A stretch of DNA of 64,000 nucleotides, taken from positions 1 to 64,000 of the forward strand of contig NZ_JASMWN010000002.1 in NCBI RefSeq assembly GCF_032595355.1, given 5' to 3'. The position numbers and the translations under genes were made by a program. Below the pieces are notes generated by a model. The model worked only from the letters and a program-made list of their open reading frames with translations, was not told where the DNA came from and made no database searches. Of this stretch, positions 41,975-50,693 are shown in pieces (within the stretch, counting starts at the first letter, position 1; every line of letters starts with the position of its first letter). Origin of the DNA: Sedimentitalea todarodis. GTDB lineage: Bacteria; Pseudomonadota; Alphaproteobacteria; Rhodobacterales; Rhodobacteraceae.

Positions 41975-42556
41975 ATGTTTTATAAGGACGAACGGCTCGC
42001 GCTGTTCATCGACGGTTCGAATCTGTATGCCGCCGCCAAGGCGCTTGGCTTCGATATCGACTACAAGCTATTGCGACAGGAATTCATGCGCCGAGGCAAG
42101 ATGCTGCGTGCATTCTACTACACCGCTTTGCTTGAAAACGATGAATACTCGCCGATCAGGCCACTGGTGGACTGGCTTCACTACAACGGGTTCACCATGG
42201 TGACCAAACCCGCCAAGGAATATACCGACAGCATGGGGCGTCGGAAGGTCAAAGGAAACATGGATATCGAGCTGACGGTGGACGCGATGGAACTCGCGCC
42301 GCGTGTCGATCATATCGTGCTGTTTTCCGGCGACGGCGATTTCCGCCCCCTCGTGGCCAGCCTGCAACGTCAGGGGGTACGGGTTTCGGTCGTCTCCACG
42401 ATTCGCAGCCAGCCTCCGATGATCTCGGATGAACTGCGTCGGCAGGCGGATAACTTCATCGAGCTCGAAGAGCTCAAGGAAGTGATCGGACGCCCGCCGC
42501 GGGAAATGCCGAGTGAAGCCCGAACCGTTGCAACGGCGGCAGCTGGCGGTCGGTAA
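41975..42556 (+). CDS. NYN-domain protein (LabA/DUF88 family)
   Basis: The 193-residue protein has the NYN nuclease fold: LALFIDGSNLYAAAKALGF, KGNMDIELTVDAMEL and HIVLFSGDGDFRPLVASLQRQG, whose aspartates form the PIN-like metal site. It probably acts on RNA. The ATG at 41975 follows GGAAGGA; a TTG just upstream is less likely. It is divergent from folK. Confidence 0.87.
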   Translation: MFYKDERLALFIDGSNLYAAAKALGFDIDYKLLRQEFMRRGKMLRAFYYTALLENDEYSPIRPLVDWLHYNGFTMVTKPAKEYTDSMGRRKVKGNMDIELTVDAMELAPRVDHIVLFSGDGDFRPLVASLQRQGVRVSVVSTIRSQPPMISDELRRQADNFIELEELKEVIGRPPREMPSEARTVATAAAGGR

Positions 42557-42753
42557 AGGACCGTCGCACAGGAAACAGGCAGGGGCGGCGTAATCGCTGC
42601 CCCGACATCGGGGTGCGCTGCACTCCGATTGCTGTATCGTTGAGCACGATCGGTTGTGCCGGTCTCGATGATGCCGTTGGCGCAAGAGAATCGAGCGGCG
42701 ACTCTGGACCATCGGGGCGCAAAGACCTAGGTCTCTGCCCAAGGAGACCACAG

Positions 42754-43698
42754 ATGCCAAAACCCCCGATGACCCTCTACCTTGCAGCCCCGCGCGGGTT
42801 TTGCGCCGGTGTCGATCGGGCGATCAAGATCGTCGAAATGGCCCTGCAGAAATGGGGCGCACCGGTCTATGTACGCCACGAAATCGTGCACAACAAATTC
42901 GTTGTCGACGGACTGAAAGCCAAAGGCGCTGTCTTTGTCGAAGAACTGGATGAATGCCCCGATGACCGGCCGGTGATCTTTTCCGCGCACGGCGTCCCAA
43001 AATCGGTCCCGGCGGCAGCCGCCGCGCGGGAGATGATCTATGTGGATGCCACCTGCCCTCTGGTCAGCAAGGTTCATATCGAGGCGCAGCGCCACGCGGA
43101 AAACGGGCTGCAGATGATCATGATCGGCCACAAGGGACACCCGGAAACTGTCGGCACGATGGGCCAGCTTCCTCCGGGCGCGGTCCTCCTGGTGGAAACC
43201 GTTGCAGATGTCGCAACCGTGAACGTCCGCGATCCGGACCGGATTGCCTTTGTCACCCAGACCACCCTGAGCGTCGACGACACCGCCGATATCGTCGTGG
43301 CCCTGACAGAACGCTTTCCGAACATCGTCGGCCCGCACAAGGAAGACATCTGCTATGCCACCACCAATCGTCAGGACGCGGTCAAGGCGATGGCCCCCTT
43401 GATCGATGCGATGCTGGTGGTGGGGGCCCCGAATTCATCAAATTCCCGACGTTTGGTAGAGGTCGGGCTCAAGGCGGGTTGTCCCTATTCCCAACTCGTG
43501 CAGCGCGCTGACGATATTGACTGGCGTGCCCTTAAAGGGGTCACGAGCATCGGCATCACCGCCGGCGCTTCTGCACCAGAGGTCCTGATCGACGAAGTGA
43601 TTGCCGCCGTGCAAGCTCGCCATGACGTCACCATCCAAAAGTTGGAAACCGCCGTTGAAACGGTCGAATTCAAGGTTCCACGGGTGCTGCGAGCCTAG
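42754..43698 (+). CDS. ispH: 4-hydroxy-3-methylbut-2-enyl diphosphate reductase
   Basis: The 314-residue protein has three cysteines for the [4Fe-4S] cluster, in GFCAGV, DATCPLVSKVH and DICYATTNRQ, and the active TFxxH-type region. It makes IPP and DMAPP in the last step of the MEP pathway. The ATG at 42754 follows AAGGAGA. A 197-bp gap to the NYN gene holds two GC-rich hairpins (near 42583-42604 and 42615-42635) without T-runs. Confidence 0.95.
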   Translation: MPKPPMTLYLAAPRGFCAGVDRAIKIVEMALQKWGAPVYVRHEIVHNKFVVDGLKAKGAVFVEELDECPDDRPVIFSAHGVPKSVPAAAAAREMIYVDATCPLVSKVHIEAQRHAENGLQMIMIGHKGHPETVGTMGQLPPGAVLLVETVADVATVNVRDPDRIAFVTQTTLSVDDTADIVVALTERFPNIVGPHKEDICYATTNRQDAVKAMAPLIDAMLVVGAPNSSNSRRLVEVGLKAGCPYSQLVQRADDIDWRALKGVTSIGITAGASAPEVLIDEVIAAVQARHDVTIQKLETAVETVEFKVPRVLRA

Positions 43699-43710
43699 GA
43701 AGAGGGGCAG

Positions 43711-44166
43711 ATGATGACCGGCATTCCCAGGGTTCCGCTGATCCTCGGCCTGGCTGGCCTGGTTCCTTTTCTCTGGGGGGCGGCAACCTATCTGAACGGT
43801 GATCTTGCCGCCTGGGGCGCATCGCGGTTCGGACCGCGCTTTGTCGGCCCCTATGTCCAACTCTTTTACGGGTCGGTGATCCTCTCGTTCATGTCCGGTG
43901 TTCTCTGGGGCTTTGCCGCCATGGCGCGTGGCACGCGGGCAGCGTTCGGGTACGGGCTGTTGGTGATCCCCGCGCTCTGGGCGTTCTTCATGACGGGCGG
44001 TGGACCAATCACTGCGGGAACCAACCTGATCTTCGGATTTGCCGGTCTGCTGCTTCTTGATTTTGCGTTCGCGCACTGGGGACTCGCGCCGTCCTGGTGG
44101 ACACGGCTGCGCGTACTGCTGACAACTGTCGTCATCTTGTGTCTGCTGGTCGGAGTGCTGCTATGA
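43711..44166 (+). CDS. DUF3429 family membrane protein
   Basis: The 151-residue protein has about five hydrophobic helices and the DUF3429 hallmark YGSVILSFMSGVLWGFA, followed by a LVIPALWAFFMT segment. Function is unknown. It starts 12 bp after ispH and overlaps the following methyltransferase gene by four bases. Confidence 0.83.
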   Translation: MMTGIPRVPLILGLAGLVPFLWGAATYLNGDLAAWGASRFGPRFVGPYVQLFYGSVILSFMSGVLWGFAAMARGTRAAFGYGLLVIPALWAFFMTGGGPITAGTNLIFGFAGLLLLDFAFAHWGLAPSWWTRLRVLLTTVVILCLLVGVLL

Positions 44167-44750
44167 GCGAACGTGAAACCCTGAACGTCTATGACGATCA
44201 AGCCGAGACCTATCAGAAGATCATGGCCGATTGGGACGACCCCGCATTTGCCGATTTCCTTGCGGAAATGCCCCGGGGCGGCGCGGTGCTCGATCTCGGT
44301 TGTGGCCCGGGACACGCGGCAGCGCGCATGGCCGACACCGGGCTGCACGTCATCGCAACAGATGGTTCACTGGAAATGATCCGCCTTGCCGCACAACATC
44401 CCGGCGTCTCGGCCAGGCAGGCGACCTTTGACGAGATTGACGGTCAGTCGATCTATGATGGCATCTGGGCGAGCTTTTCGCTGCTCCATGCCCCGCGTGC
44501 AAAGTTCCCCCTGCACCTTGCCGCCCTTCACCGCGCCGCCAAACCCGGTGCACGGCTGCATCTGGCGATGAAACTCGGCCGCGGCGAGGCGACAGATCGG
44601 CTGGGCCGGTTCTACAGCTACTACAGCCGCGACGAGTTGGAACAGTATCTGCAAGAGGCCGGTTTCACGGTTGCATCCCACCGCACCGGCAGGGAAAAGG
44701 GGCTGGCCGGAACCCTTGATGAATGGATCGCCATAGCCGCCCATGCCTGA
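44163..44750 (+). CDS. Class I SAM-dependent methyltransferase
   Basis: The 195-residue protein has motif I VLDLGCGPGHAAARMA and a later FSLLHAPRAKFPLHLAALHRAAKPGARLHLA region (motifs II/III). The substrate cannot be told from sequence. The ATG overlaps the DUF3429 stop codon, and its own stop overlaps the rnhA start region by eight bases. Confidence 0.87.
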   Translation: MSERETLNVYDDQAETYQKIMADWDDPAFADFLAEMPRGGAVLDLGCGPGHAAARMADTGLHVIATDGSLEMIRLAAQHPGVSARQATFDEIDGQSIYDGIWASFSLLHAPRAKFPLHLAALHRAAKPGARLHLAMKLGRGEATDRLGRFYSYYSRDELEQYLQEAGFTVASHRTGREKGLAGTLDEWIAIAAHA

Positions 44751-45210
44751 TCTGATTGCCTATACCGACGGAGCCTGCTCCGGAAATCCCGGCCCCGGTG
44801 GCTGGGGTGTCTTGTTGCGTGCGATGGACGGCGAACGCGTCATCAAAGAGCGCGATATATGCGGCGGCGAAGCCGATACCACCAACAACCGGATGGAGCT
44901 GCTGGCGGCCATAAATGCGCTGAACGCGCTGGATCGCGCCAGCCCGATCACGATCGTGACCGATAGCCAGTATGTTAAGAATGGCGTCACCAGCTGGATT
45001 CACGGCTGGAAAAGGAACGGCTGGAAAACCGCAGCGAAAAAGCCGGTCAAGAATGCCGACCTCTGGCAGCAACTTGACACGGCACAGGCGCGGCATAACG
45101 TGACCTGGGAATGGGTCAAGGGCCACGCCGGACACCCGGAAAACGAACATGCCGACGAACTCGCCCGCGCCGGGATGGCCCCGTTCAAGACCAAGGCAGC
45201 AGGCAAATGA
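44743..45210 (+). CDS. rnhA: Ribonuclease HI
   Basis: The 155-residue protein has YTDGACSGNPGPGGWGVLL, NNRMELLAAINAL, and VTDSQYVKNGVTSW, which hold the catalytic D-E-D residues, and a basic handle region (KRNGWKTAAKKPVKN). It removes RNA from RNA-DNA hybrids. It overlaps genes on both sides, in a tight ispH-to-TRIC transcript. Confidence 0.96.
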   Translation: MPDLIAYTDGACSGNPGPGGWGVLLRAMDGERVIKERDICGGEADTTNNRMELLAAINALNALDRASPITIVTDSQYVKNGVTSWIHGWKRNGWKTAAKKPVKNADLWQQLDTAQARHNVTWEWVKGHAGHPENEHADELARAGMAPFKTKAAGK

Positions 45211-45830
45211 GTTTTCTGGCGCTGCTGGATTTCAGCTCGGTTCTGGTCTTTGCCCTGACCGGCGCGCTGGTTGCCAGCCGGGCGCAGCTCGACCTTGTTG
45301 GCTTTGCCTTTATCGCCTGCCTGACGGCCGTTGGTGGTGGGACCGTGCGCGACGTTTTGCTGGGGCGCGATCCGGTCTTCTGGGTCGGGCAGCCCGCCTA
45401 TGTGTTGATCTGCGTGGCGGCGGCGATCTTTGTGTTCTTCACCGCGCATCTTGTCGAAAGCCGCTATCGCTGGCTTTTGTGGCTCGACTGCTTTGCGCTT
45501 TCAATTGCCGTCGCGGCGGGGACAGGCGTTGCCCTGTCCTTTGGTCAGCCCGGTGTGATCGTCGTGCTGATGGGGGTCGCAACCGGCTGTCTGGGCGGGC
45601 TGATGCGCGATGTCGTGGTCGGTGAAATTCCTCTGGTACTGAAGCAGGGAGAGCTTTATGCCACCGCAGCCCTTGCCGGATCGGGTGCCGCGATGATTGC
45701 GCTGAGTGTGGGCATCCCAACGCGCCCCGCACTGCTGATCGCGGCGGCCACATGCGGCATACTGCGTGCAGGGTCCCTGATCTTTGGCTGGAGCCTGCCG
45801 GTCTATAAAAGCCGCCCGCCGAAGGTCTAA
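45207..45830 (+). CDS. TRIC-type cation channel family protein (UPF0126)
   Basis: The 207-residue protein has two repeats of three helices, each with a glycine-rich motif: LTAVGGGTVRDVLLGRDPVFW in the first (motif quoted in part) and CLGGLMRDVVVGEIPLVL in the second. Bacterial members form potassium-conducting trimers. The ATG overlaps the rnhA stop by four bases. Confidence 0.85.
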   Translation: MSFLALLDFSSVLVFALTGALVASRAQLDLVGFAFIACLTAVGGGTVRDVLLGRDPVFWVGQPAYVLICVAAAIFVFFTAHLVESRYRWLLWLDCFALSIAVAAGTGVALSFGQPGVIVVLMGVATGCLGGLMRDVVVGEIPLVLKQGELYATAALAGSGAAMIALSVGIPTRPALLIAAATCGILRAGSLIFGWSLPVYKSRPPKV

Positions 45831-45926
45831 TCGGTCATAGATGCCCAAGAAAGCAGCGTGCGTGAAACTGGCGTGCCACCAAAGGGCAAGGCCGCGCATG
45901 TCTTTTTCGTCGAATTCTGAAACGAT

Positions 45927-46160
45927 CTAACGCCGATAGCGCTGCCAAAGCCAGATCAGCAACATCGCGCCCAGCACCGCGCCGACAAATCCCGCCATTG
46001 CGCCCATGATCGTGGTCAACGTCCGCAGGATCAGTCCGCCGATCAATGCGCCCGCAATCCCGATGAACATGGTGGTGGGAATATCCGATTCGAAGCGCAT
46101 CAGCCGGGTTGCGATGAACCCGGCCGCCGCCCCGACAACCATTAGCATGATGATGCCCAT
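45927..46160 (-). CDS. Small GlsB/YeaQ/YmgE-like membrane protein
   Basis: The 77-residue protein has two to three hydrophobic helices and MLMVVGAAAGFIATRLM with IAGALIGGLILR, the glycine-rich pattern of the transglycosylase-associated/GlsB family. The role is unknown, often linked to stress. It lies two bases after a second protein of similar size, suggesting a tandem duplication or co-expressed pair. Confidence 0.72.
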   Translation of the reverse strand: MGIIMLMVVGAAAGFIATRLMRFESDIPTTMFIGIAGALIGGLILRTLTTIMGAMAGFVGAVLGAMLLIWLWQRYRR

Positions 46161-46161
46161 A

Positions 46162-46407
46162 TCACCGCCCTCCGCGGCGCCAGTGAGTTGGCACGATGAT
46201 CAGGGCGCCGACCGACGAGGCGATGGCATTGAGACCGGGCGATCCGAACCCGATGCCGAACATCAGCCGCACGAAATAGAACAGGAACGCCCCGCCGATA
46301 CAGATGATGATCGATGGCAGATACCCGTTGCGGGTAAACCCGGTCTTTTCCCCGACATAGCCGACGAGTCCGGCAATCACCACGGTCCCTATCAGGGTCG
46401 GAAACAT
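46162..46407 (-). CDS. Small YeaQ/GlsB-like membrane protein
   Basis: The 81-residue protein has a first helix with glycine motifs (TVVIAGLVGYVGEKTGF) and a second helix (SIIICIGGAFLFYFVRLMFGI). I chose the ATG at 46407, which follows AGGAGAGG; longer upstream starts overlap fmt. It is eleven bases after fmt, so probably on the same transcript. Confidence 0.7.
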   Translation of the reverse strand: MFPTLIGTVVIAGLVGYVGEKTGFTRNGYLPSIIICIGGAFLFYFVRLMFGIGFGSPGLNAIASSVGALIIVPTHWRRGGR

Positions 46408-46417
46408 CGTGCCTCTC

Positions 46418-47323
46418 CTAAAGCTGCGTGCCCTTTGGCACCGGGCATCCGCGCAGGAATGTCTCTGCATCCTGCGCGCCTTTGCCTGCCCGCTGCAAGC
46501 GCAAGAGCGATATTGCGCCGTTTCCGCAGGCAACGGTCAGGAAATCGTCCTGCACCTGGCCCGGCGGCCCCGCCCCGGAAGCAAGCCGTGAGGCCAGCAC
46601 CTTTATCCGCTGTCCCGCAATTTCGGTCCATGCTCCGGGAAAGGTCGACAGGCCGCGAATCTGGCGGTCGATTTCGACCGCTGGCCGCGCCCAATCGATC
46701 CGTGCCTCGGCCTTGTCGATCTTTGCGGCATAGGTGACGCCCGTGTCCGGCTGCGGGGCCGGTGGCAGGTCATCCAACCGTTCCAGCGCCTGCACGATCA
46801 GGTCGGCTCCCATCGCGGACAACCGATCATGTAATTCTGCGGTGATTTCCTCTGTGCCGATCGCGGTCTCGGCACGCATCAGGACCGGGCCGGTGTCCAA
46901 CCCAGCCTCCATCTGCATGATGCAAACGCCGGTTTTCGCATCTCCGGCCATGATGGCGCGGTGAATTGGGGCAGCTCCTCGCCAACGCGGCAACAGGCTG
47001 GCGTGGATGTTCAGACAGCCGCGTGTCGGGGCGTCCAGTATCGCCTCTGGCAGAATGAGGCCATAGGCGACAACAACAGCGATATCGGCATTCAGCGCCC
47101 GCAACGCGACCTGTGCCGTCTTGTCGCGCAGCGATACCGGATGCCTTACGGCAAGACCTATCGCCTCGGCGCGAGCCTGTACCGGGCTGGGGCGCTCTTT
47201 CTTGCCGCGTCCGGCGGGTCGCGGGGGCTGGCAATAGACGGCCGCGATCTCATGTCCGTCCGCAACCAGCGCATCCAGCACCGGCACCGAAAAATCGGGC
47301 GTTCCCATGAAGATAATGCGCAT
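46418..47323 (-). CDS. fmt: Methionyl-tRNA formyltransferase
   Basis: The 301-residue protein starts MRIIFMGTPDFSVPVLDAL and contains the folate-binding HASLLPRWRGAAPIHRAI block and the C-terminal OB-like domain. It formylates initiator Met-tRNA. It follows three deformylase-family genes in the same orientation, so formylation and deformylation are co-encoded. Confidence 0.95.
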   Translation of the reverse strand: MRIIFMGTPDFSVPVLDALVADGHEIAAVYCQPPRPAGRGKKERPSPVQARAEAIGLAVRHPVSLRDKTAQVALRALNADIAVVVAYGLILPEAILDAPTRGCLNIHASLLPRWRGAAPIHRAIMAGDAKTGVCIMQMEAGLDTGPVLMRAETAIGTEEITAELHDRLSAMGADLIVQALERLDDLPPAPQPDTGVTYAAKIDKAEARIDWARPAVEIDRQIRGLSTFPGAWTEIAGQRIKVLASRLASGAGPPGQVQDDFLTVACGNGAISLLRLQRAGKGAQDAETFLRGCPVPKGTQL

Positions 47324-47345
47324 GTCTGCCTCCGTCAGGCGGGGA

Positions 47346-47843
47346 TTAATCCGCCAGTTTCCTTGCCTTGCGCAAGAGCATGTCGCGCTTCACCTTGGAC
47401 AGACGATCAAAATACAAGCGCCCGTTCAAATGGTCGATCTGGTGCTGCACACTGGTCGCCTCGATGCCCACGAAATCGCGCCGCGTGATCACACCGGTTT
47501 CGTCCAGATAGCGCACCGTCACAGCGCGTGGGCGCGTGATCTTGGCGGACAGGCCCGGCAAATTCGGGCTGGCTTCCTCATGTTCGCGCAGTTCGACCGA
47601 GGCATGCAGGATTTCCGGATTGGCAAGCCGAACGGCCTTGCCCCGCTCGGTCGAGCCGTCCACAACTGCCAGACGCAGCATCACGCCGATCTGCGGAGCC
47701 GCGAGGCCAACGCCCGGCATTGCCTCCATCGTGTCGATCATGTCGTCCCAGATCGCGCGGATCTCGTCAGTGATCTTATCGACCTTTGCCGCCGGCGTGC
47801 GCAGGCGTTTGTCGGGCCATGGAATACAGCGGCGCATGGTCAT
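47346..47843 (-). CDS. Peptide deformylase-like protein, degenerate active site
   Basis: The 165-residue protein has deformylase motif 1 intact (GVGLAAPQIG) but motif 2, normally EGCLS, reads EEASPNLPG and lacks the metal-binding cysteine. Motif 3, normally HExDH, reads HQIDH and has lost the catalytic glutamate. The two metal-binding histidines remain. It is probably inactive as a deformylase, or has changed function. It overlaps the preceding paralogue by four bases and precedes fmt. Confidence 0.85.
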   Translation of the reverse strand: MTMRRCIPWPDKRLRTPAAKVDKITDEIRAIWDDMIDTMEAMPGVGLAAPQIGVMLRLAVVDGSTERGKAVRLANPEILHASVELREHEEASPNLPGLSAKITRPRAVTVRYLDETGVITRRDFVGIEATSVQHQIDHLNGRLYFDRLSKVKRDMLLRKARKLAD

Positions 47844-48337
47844 GGCTGCACCGCATATCGGGATTCGGCCGCCTTGCGTGTGGGCGCGTCCAGATGCTGG
47901 AGTGTCACGATACCGTTCAGATGATCCAACTCATGCTGCGCGCACCGCGCCCATGTCCCGTCAAACCTCTGGGCCTGCTCTTGGCCTTGCGCATCGGTCC
48001 AGACCATGACCACCCAATCGGGCCGGTTGATCGTCGTGGTGATACCGGGAATGGACAAACATGCTTCCTCGGCGTCCGATTTACGCTCGGACGTCTCGAT
48101 GATCCGCGGGTTTACAAAAACCATCGGGCTGGGTTCCGCTTCCTTCCAGGAGACGTCGATCACAAACAGGCGCTTCATCACCCCGACCTGAGGTGCCGCC
48201 AGACCACGACCGGGCGCGGCATACATGGTGTCAAACAGGTCGGCAATCAGATCGCCAATGTCCTCGCCCGCATTCACCGGTTCGCAGATCGTCTTCAACC
48301 GCGTATCGGGCCAGCGCAAAATCGGCAGAACGGCCAT
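47840..48337 (-). CDS. Peptide deformylase paralogue
   Basis: The 165-residue protein has GRGLAAPQVG, EACLSIPG with the metal cysteine present, and HELDH with the catalytic glutamate. It differs from the canonical motif 2 only by A for G, so it may be active. It is one base after the first def gene and overlaps the degenerate paralogue by four bases. Confidence 0.85.
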   Translation of the reverse strand: MAVLPILRWPDTRLKTICEPVNAGEDIGDLIADLFDTMYAAPGRGLAAPQVGVMKRLFVIDVSWKEAEPSPMVFVNPRIIETSERKSDAEEACLSIPGITTTINRPDWVVMVWTDAQGQEQAQRFDGTWARCAQHELDHLNGIVTLQHLDAPTRKAAESRYAVQP

Positions 48338-48338
48338 T

Positions 48339-48857
48339 TCAGTCGCGCGCCCGTTCGCGTTTCAGTTTTTGCATCTTGCGTGTGATCATCTGCCGTTTCA
48401 GGGGTTTCAGATAGTCGATGAACAGCTTGCCGTTCAGATGGTCGATCTCGTGCTGCACACAGGTCGCCCAGAGCTTGTCAAAACTCTGCTTTTGCGGATT
48501 CCCCTGCTGGTCGACCCACGCCACCTCGACCTCGGCGGGCCGGGTCACTTCCGCATATTGGTCCGGAATCGACAGACAACCTTCCTCGTAAACGCTGGTT
48601 TCGTCCGAAACCGCGACGATCTCGGGGTTGAACATCACGGTGGGGCGCGGGGCCGCGCCTTCTTCCTTGACGCAATCCAGCACGATCAGCCGCTGCATCA
48701 CGCCAACCTGCGGCGCGGCAAGGCCAATGCCCGGCGCGTCATACATGGTCTCAAGCAGGTCATCCGCCAGTTTGCTCAGTTCACCGGTGATGTCGTCAAC
48801 CGGGGAACAGACCTTTTTCAGGCGGGGGTCGGGATGGATCAGAATGGGCCTTTTCAT
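48339..48857 (-). CDS. def: Peptide deformylase
   Basis: The 172-residue protein has all three canonical motifs: GIGLAAPQVG, EGCLSIP and HEIDHLNG. It removes the N-formyl group from nascent proteins with a bound Fe2+ or Zn2+. It is first in the def-def-def-fmt order and is the most likely housekeeping copy. Confidence 0.95.
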   Translation of the reverse strand: MKRPILIHPDPRLKKVCSPVDDITGELSKLADDLLETMYDAPGIGLAAPQVGVMQRLIVLDCVKEEGAAPRPTVMFNPEIVAVSDETSVYEEGCLSIPDQYAEVTRPAEVEVAWVDQQGNPQKQSFDKLWATCVQHEIDHLNGKLFIDYLKPLKRQMITRKMQKLKRERARD

Positions 48858-48950
48858 GCCGTTTCATTTAGGCGATTGCCCCGCGCATCGCAACGCCCCT
48901 TGCACCGCGGATCAAACCCGATAGCTTGCGCCGCAAACAAGGAGAGCCGC

Positions 48951-50123
48951 ATGACCTTCAACGACCCGATCGACCGCCGCGGGACCCGGAGCAGCAAGTG
49001 GGACAAAATGGAGGCGCTGTTTGGTGTCTCGGCCGTTGACGGGCTGGCCATGTGGACCGCCGATTCCGACTACCCCACCGCGCCCTGCGTGATCGAAGCC
49101 CTGCGGCAGGCAGCGGATCTTGGAGTCTTTGGCTACTCCTGGGAATATCCGGAATATCTGGCCGCCGTGAAATGGTGGATGCGCAATCGCCATGGGTGGG
49201 ACGTCGACACCGACTGGATTCTCACGTCGCAGGGCCTCGGCAATGCCATTGCCCTCTGTCTCGATGTCTGGAGCAAACCGGGCGATGGTGCGGTCATCTT
49301 TACGCCCGTGTACCACGAGTTTGCCGCCAAGATTAAAAAGACCGGGCGCGAAGTCGTCGAATGCCCGCTGGTCCGCGAGGGCGATACCTATGCACTTGAT
49401 CTCGACGATGCTCAGAGCCGGCTGAGCGGGACCGAAAAACTGCTGATCTGGTGCTCTCCGCAAAACCCGTCGGGGCGCATCTGGACTGGCGACGAATTGC
49501 GCGCCGTGGCCGGTTTCGCCGCGCGCAACGGCCTGATCCTGATCAGCGACGAAATCCACCATGACCTGATCATGCCCGGTAACAGCTTTGTACCCATGGA
49601 CATCGCCAGCCCCGGCACCCGCGCCAATGCGGTCTATCTGACGGCCGCATCAAAGACGTTCAACATCGCAGGCCAGCGGACCGGCAACATGATCATCCCC
49701 GACGCGGATCTGCGCGCTGCCATGCGCAAACGGCTCAGCACACTTGACTATGCCCCGAGCGCCCTGGGGGTGAGAATGATCGAGGCGGCCTATTCCCCCG
49801 AAGGCGCCGATTGGGTGGACGGGCAGATACGGCATCTGGATGGCAACAGAAGGCTTTTTGACGACGCCATAGCATCGATTCCGGGACTCTGGTCGATGCC
49901 GCTTCAGGCAACTTACCTTGCCTGGGTCGACTTTTCAGGAGCCGGCATGGATGACCCCGAAATAGAGAAGAGGCTGCGCGTGGACGCCAGGATCGCGACC
50001 TCGCCCGGCGTCGGGTTCGGTACCGGGGGACGGCAATTCCAGCGTTTCAACCTGGCGACTCAGAGATACCGGGTCGAGGAGGCCTGCAATCGTCTGCGCG
50101 AGGCGTTCTCGGACCTGCAGTAA
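48951..50123 (+). CDS. PLP-dependent aminotransferase, PatB/MalY type
   Basis: The 390-residue fold-type I enzyme has a GVFGYSWEYPEYLAAVKWW N-terminal segment, SDEIHHDLI (the PLP-pairing aspartate) and AASKTFNIAGQR with the Schiff-base lysine. PatB/MalY enzymes often act as cystathionine beta-lyases as well as regulators. The ATG at 48951 follows AAGGAGAG. The true substrate is not certain. Confidence 0.85.
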   Translation: MTFNDPIDRRGTRSSKWDKMEALFGVSAVDGLAMWTADSDYPTAPCVIEALRQAADLGVFGYSWEYPEYLAAVKWWMRNRHGWDVDTDWILTSQGLGNAIALCLDVWSKPGDGAVIFTPVYHEFAAKIKKTGREVVECPLVREGDTYALDLDDAQSRLSGTEKLLIWCSPQNPSGRIWTGDELRAVAGFAARNGLILISDEIHHDLIMPGNSFVPMDIASPGTRANAVYLTAASKTFNIAGQRTGNMIIPDADLRAAMRKRLSTLDYAPSALGVRMIEAAYSPEGADWVDGQIRHLDGNRRLFDDAIASIPGLWSMPLQATYLAWVDFSGAGMDDPEIEKRLRVDARIATSPGVGFGTGGRQFQRFNLATQRYRVEEACNRLREAFSDLQ

Positions 50124-50474
50124 TCAGTCGCGGGGCAGCAAACCCATGGGCGCATCCGGTTCTCGATAGTGATCCAGAGGCGCCTTGTCCGACGCGGCCG
50201 TGTTGCGTTTGAATTCATATCGCCGTTCACCGGCCTCGGATTCCGAGGCGATGATCAGGCACTGACAGACGTGCCGCCCTCCATCGTAAAGGTCAACGAG
50301 CCCGCGCAGCAAGGGCGCGGTTTCCTCTTCGACAGAGAAACCGTCGCGCCACTGTCTCAGAACCGGGAAATAGATGTCACCAACCTGGACCCGCAGGCGG
50401 CTCACCTTTTTCAACGCCGCAAGGCGCGCCACATTCAATTGCAAACGAACATCATCAGAAACATAAGTCGACAC
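50124..50474 (-). CDS. Hypothetical protein, possibly PilZ-like
   Basis: The 116-residue protein begins with GTG at 50474, chosen because GGGGAGG lies eight bases upstream. Its residues 20-80 (SRLRVQVGDIYFPVLRQW, then RGLVDLYDGGRHVCQCLII) have an alternating beta pattern weakly like a PilZ barrel, but I could not confirm the RxxxR and DxSxxG c-di-GMP motifs. It converges on the aminotransferase gene with no gap, and upstream frames overlap the glutathione transferase promoter. Confidence 0.6.
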   Translation of the reverse strand: MSTYVSDDVRLQLNVARLAALKKVSRLRVQVGDIYFPVLRQWRDGFSVEEETAPLLRGLVDLYDGGRHVCQCLIIASESEAGERRYEFKRNTAASDKAPLDHYREPDAPMGLLPRD

Positions 50475-50693
50475 GAGCTTGACCTCCCCAGGCTGCGAGC
50501 AAAGCCTGCCGCCCCCCCGGATTATTTCAACCCCTTTTCTGACCTTGGCGGCGTTTCCGCACAGGATGTGTTGCGAAATGGCTCCGTGATCGTCGAGCGA
50601 TGTGCAGACGTGCAGGGGGCCTGCGCGCAACTGCCGATTGGCGGCGCAGGCGCATCGCACTAGGTCTGTCTGGTAATCACGGAGACTGCAATC

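Noticed and set aside
42583..42635. Two GC hairpins between the NYN gene and ispH as a riboswitch
   Set aside because: They lack any known riboswitch motif and have no T-run, so they were not called as a feature.
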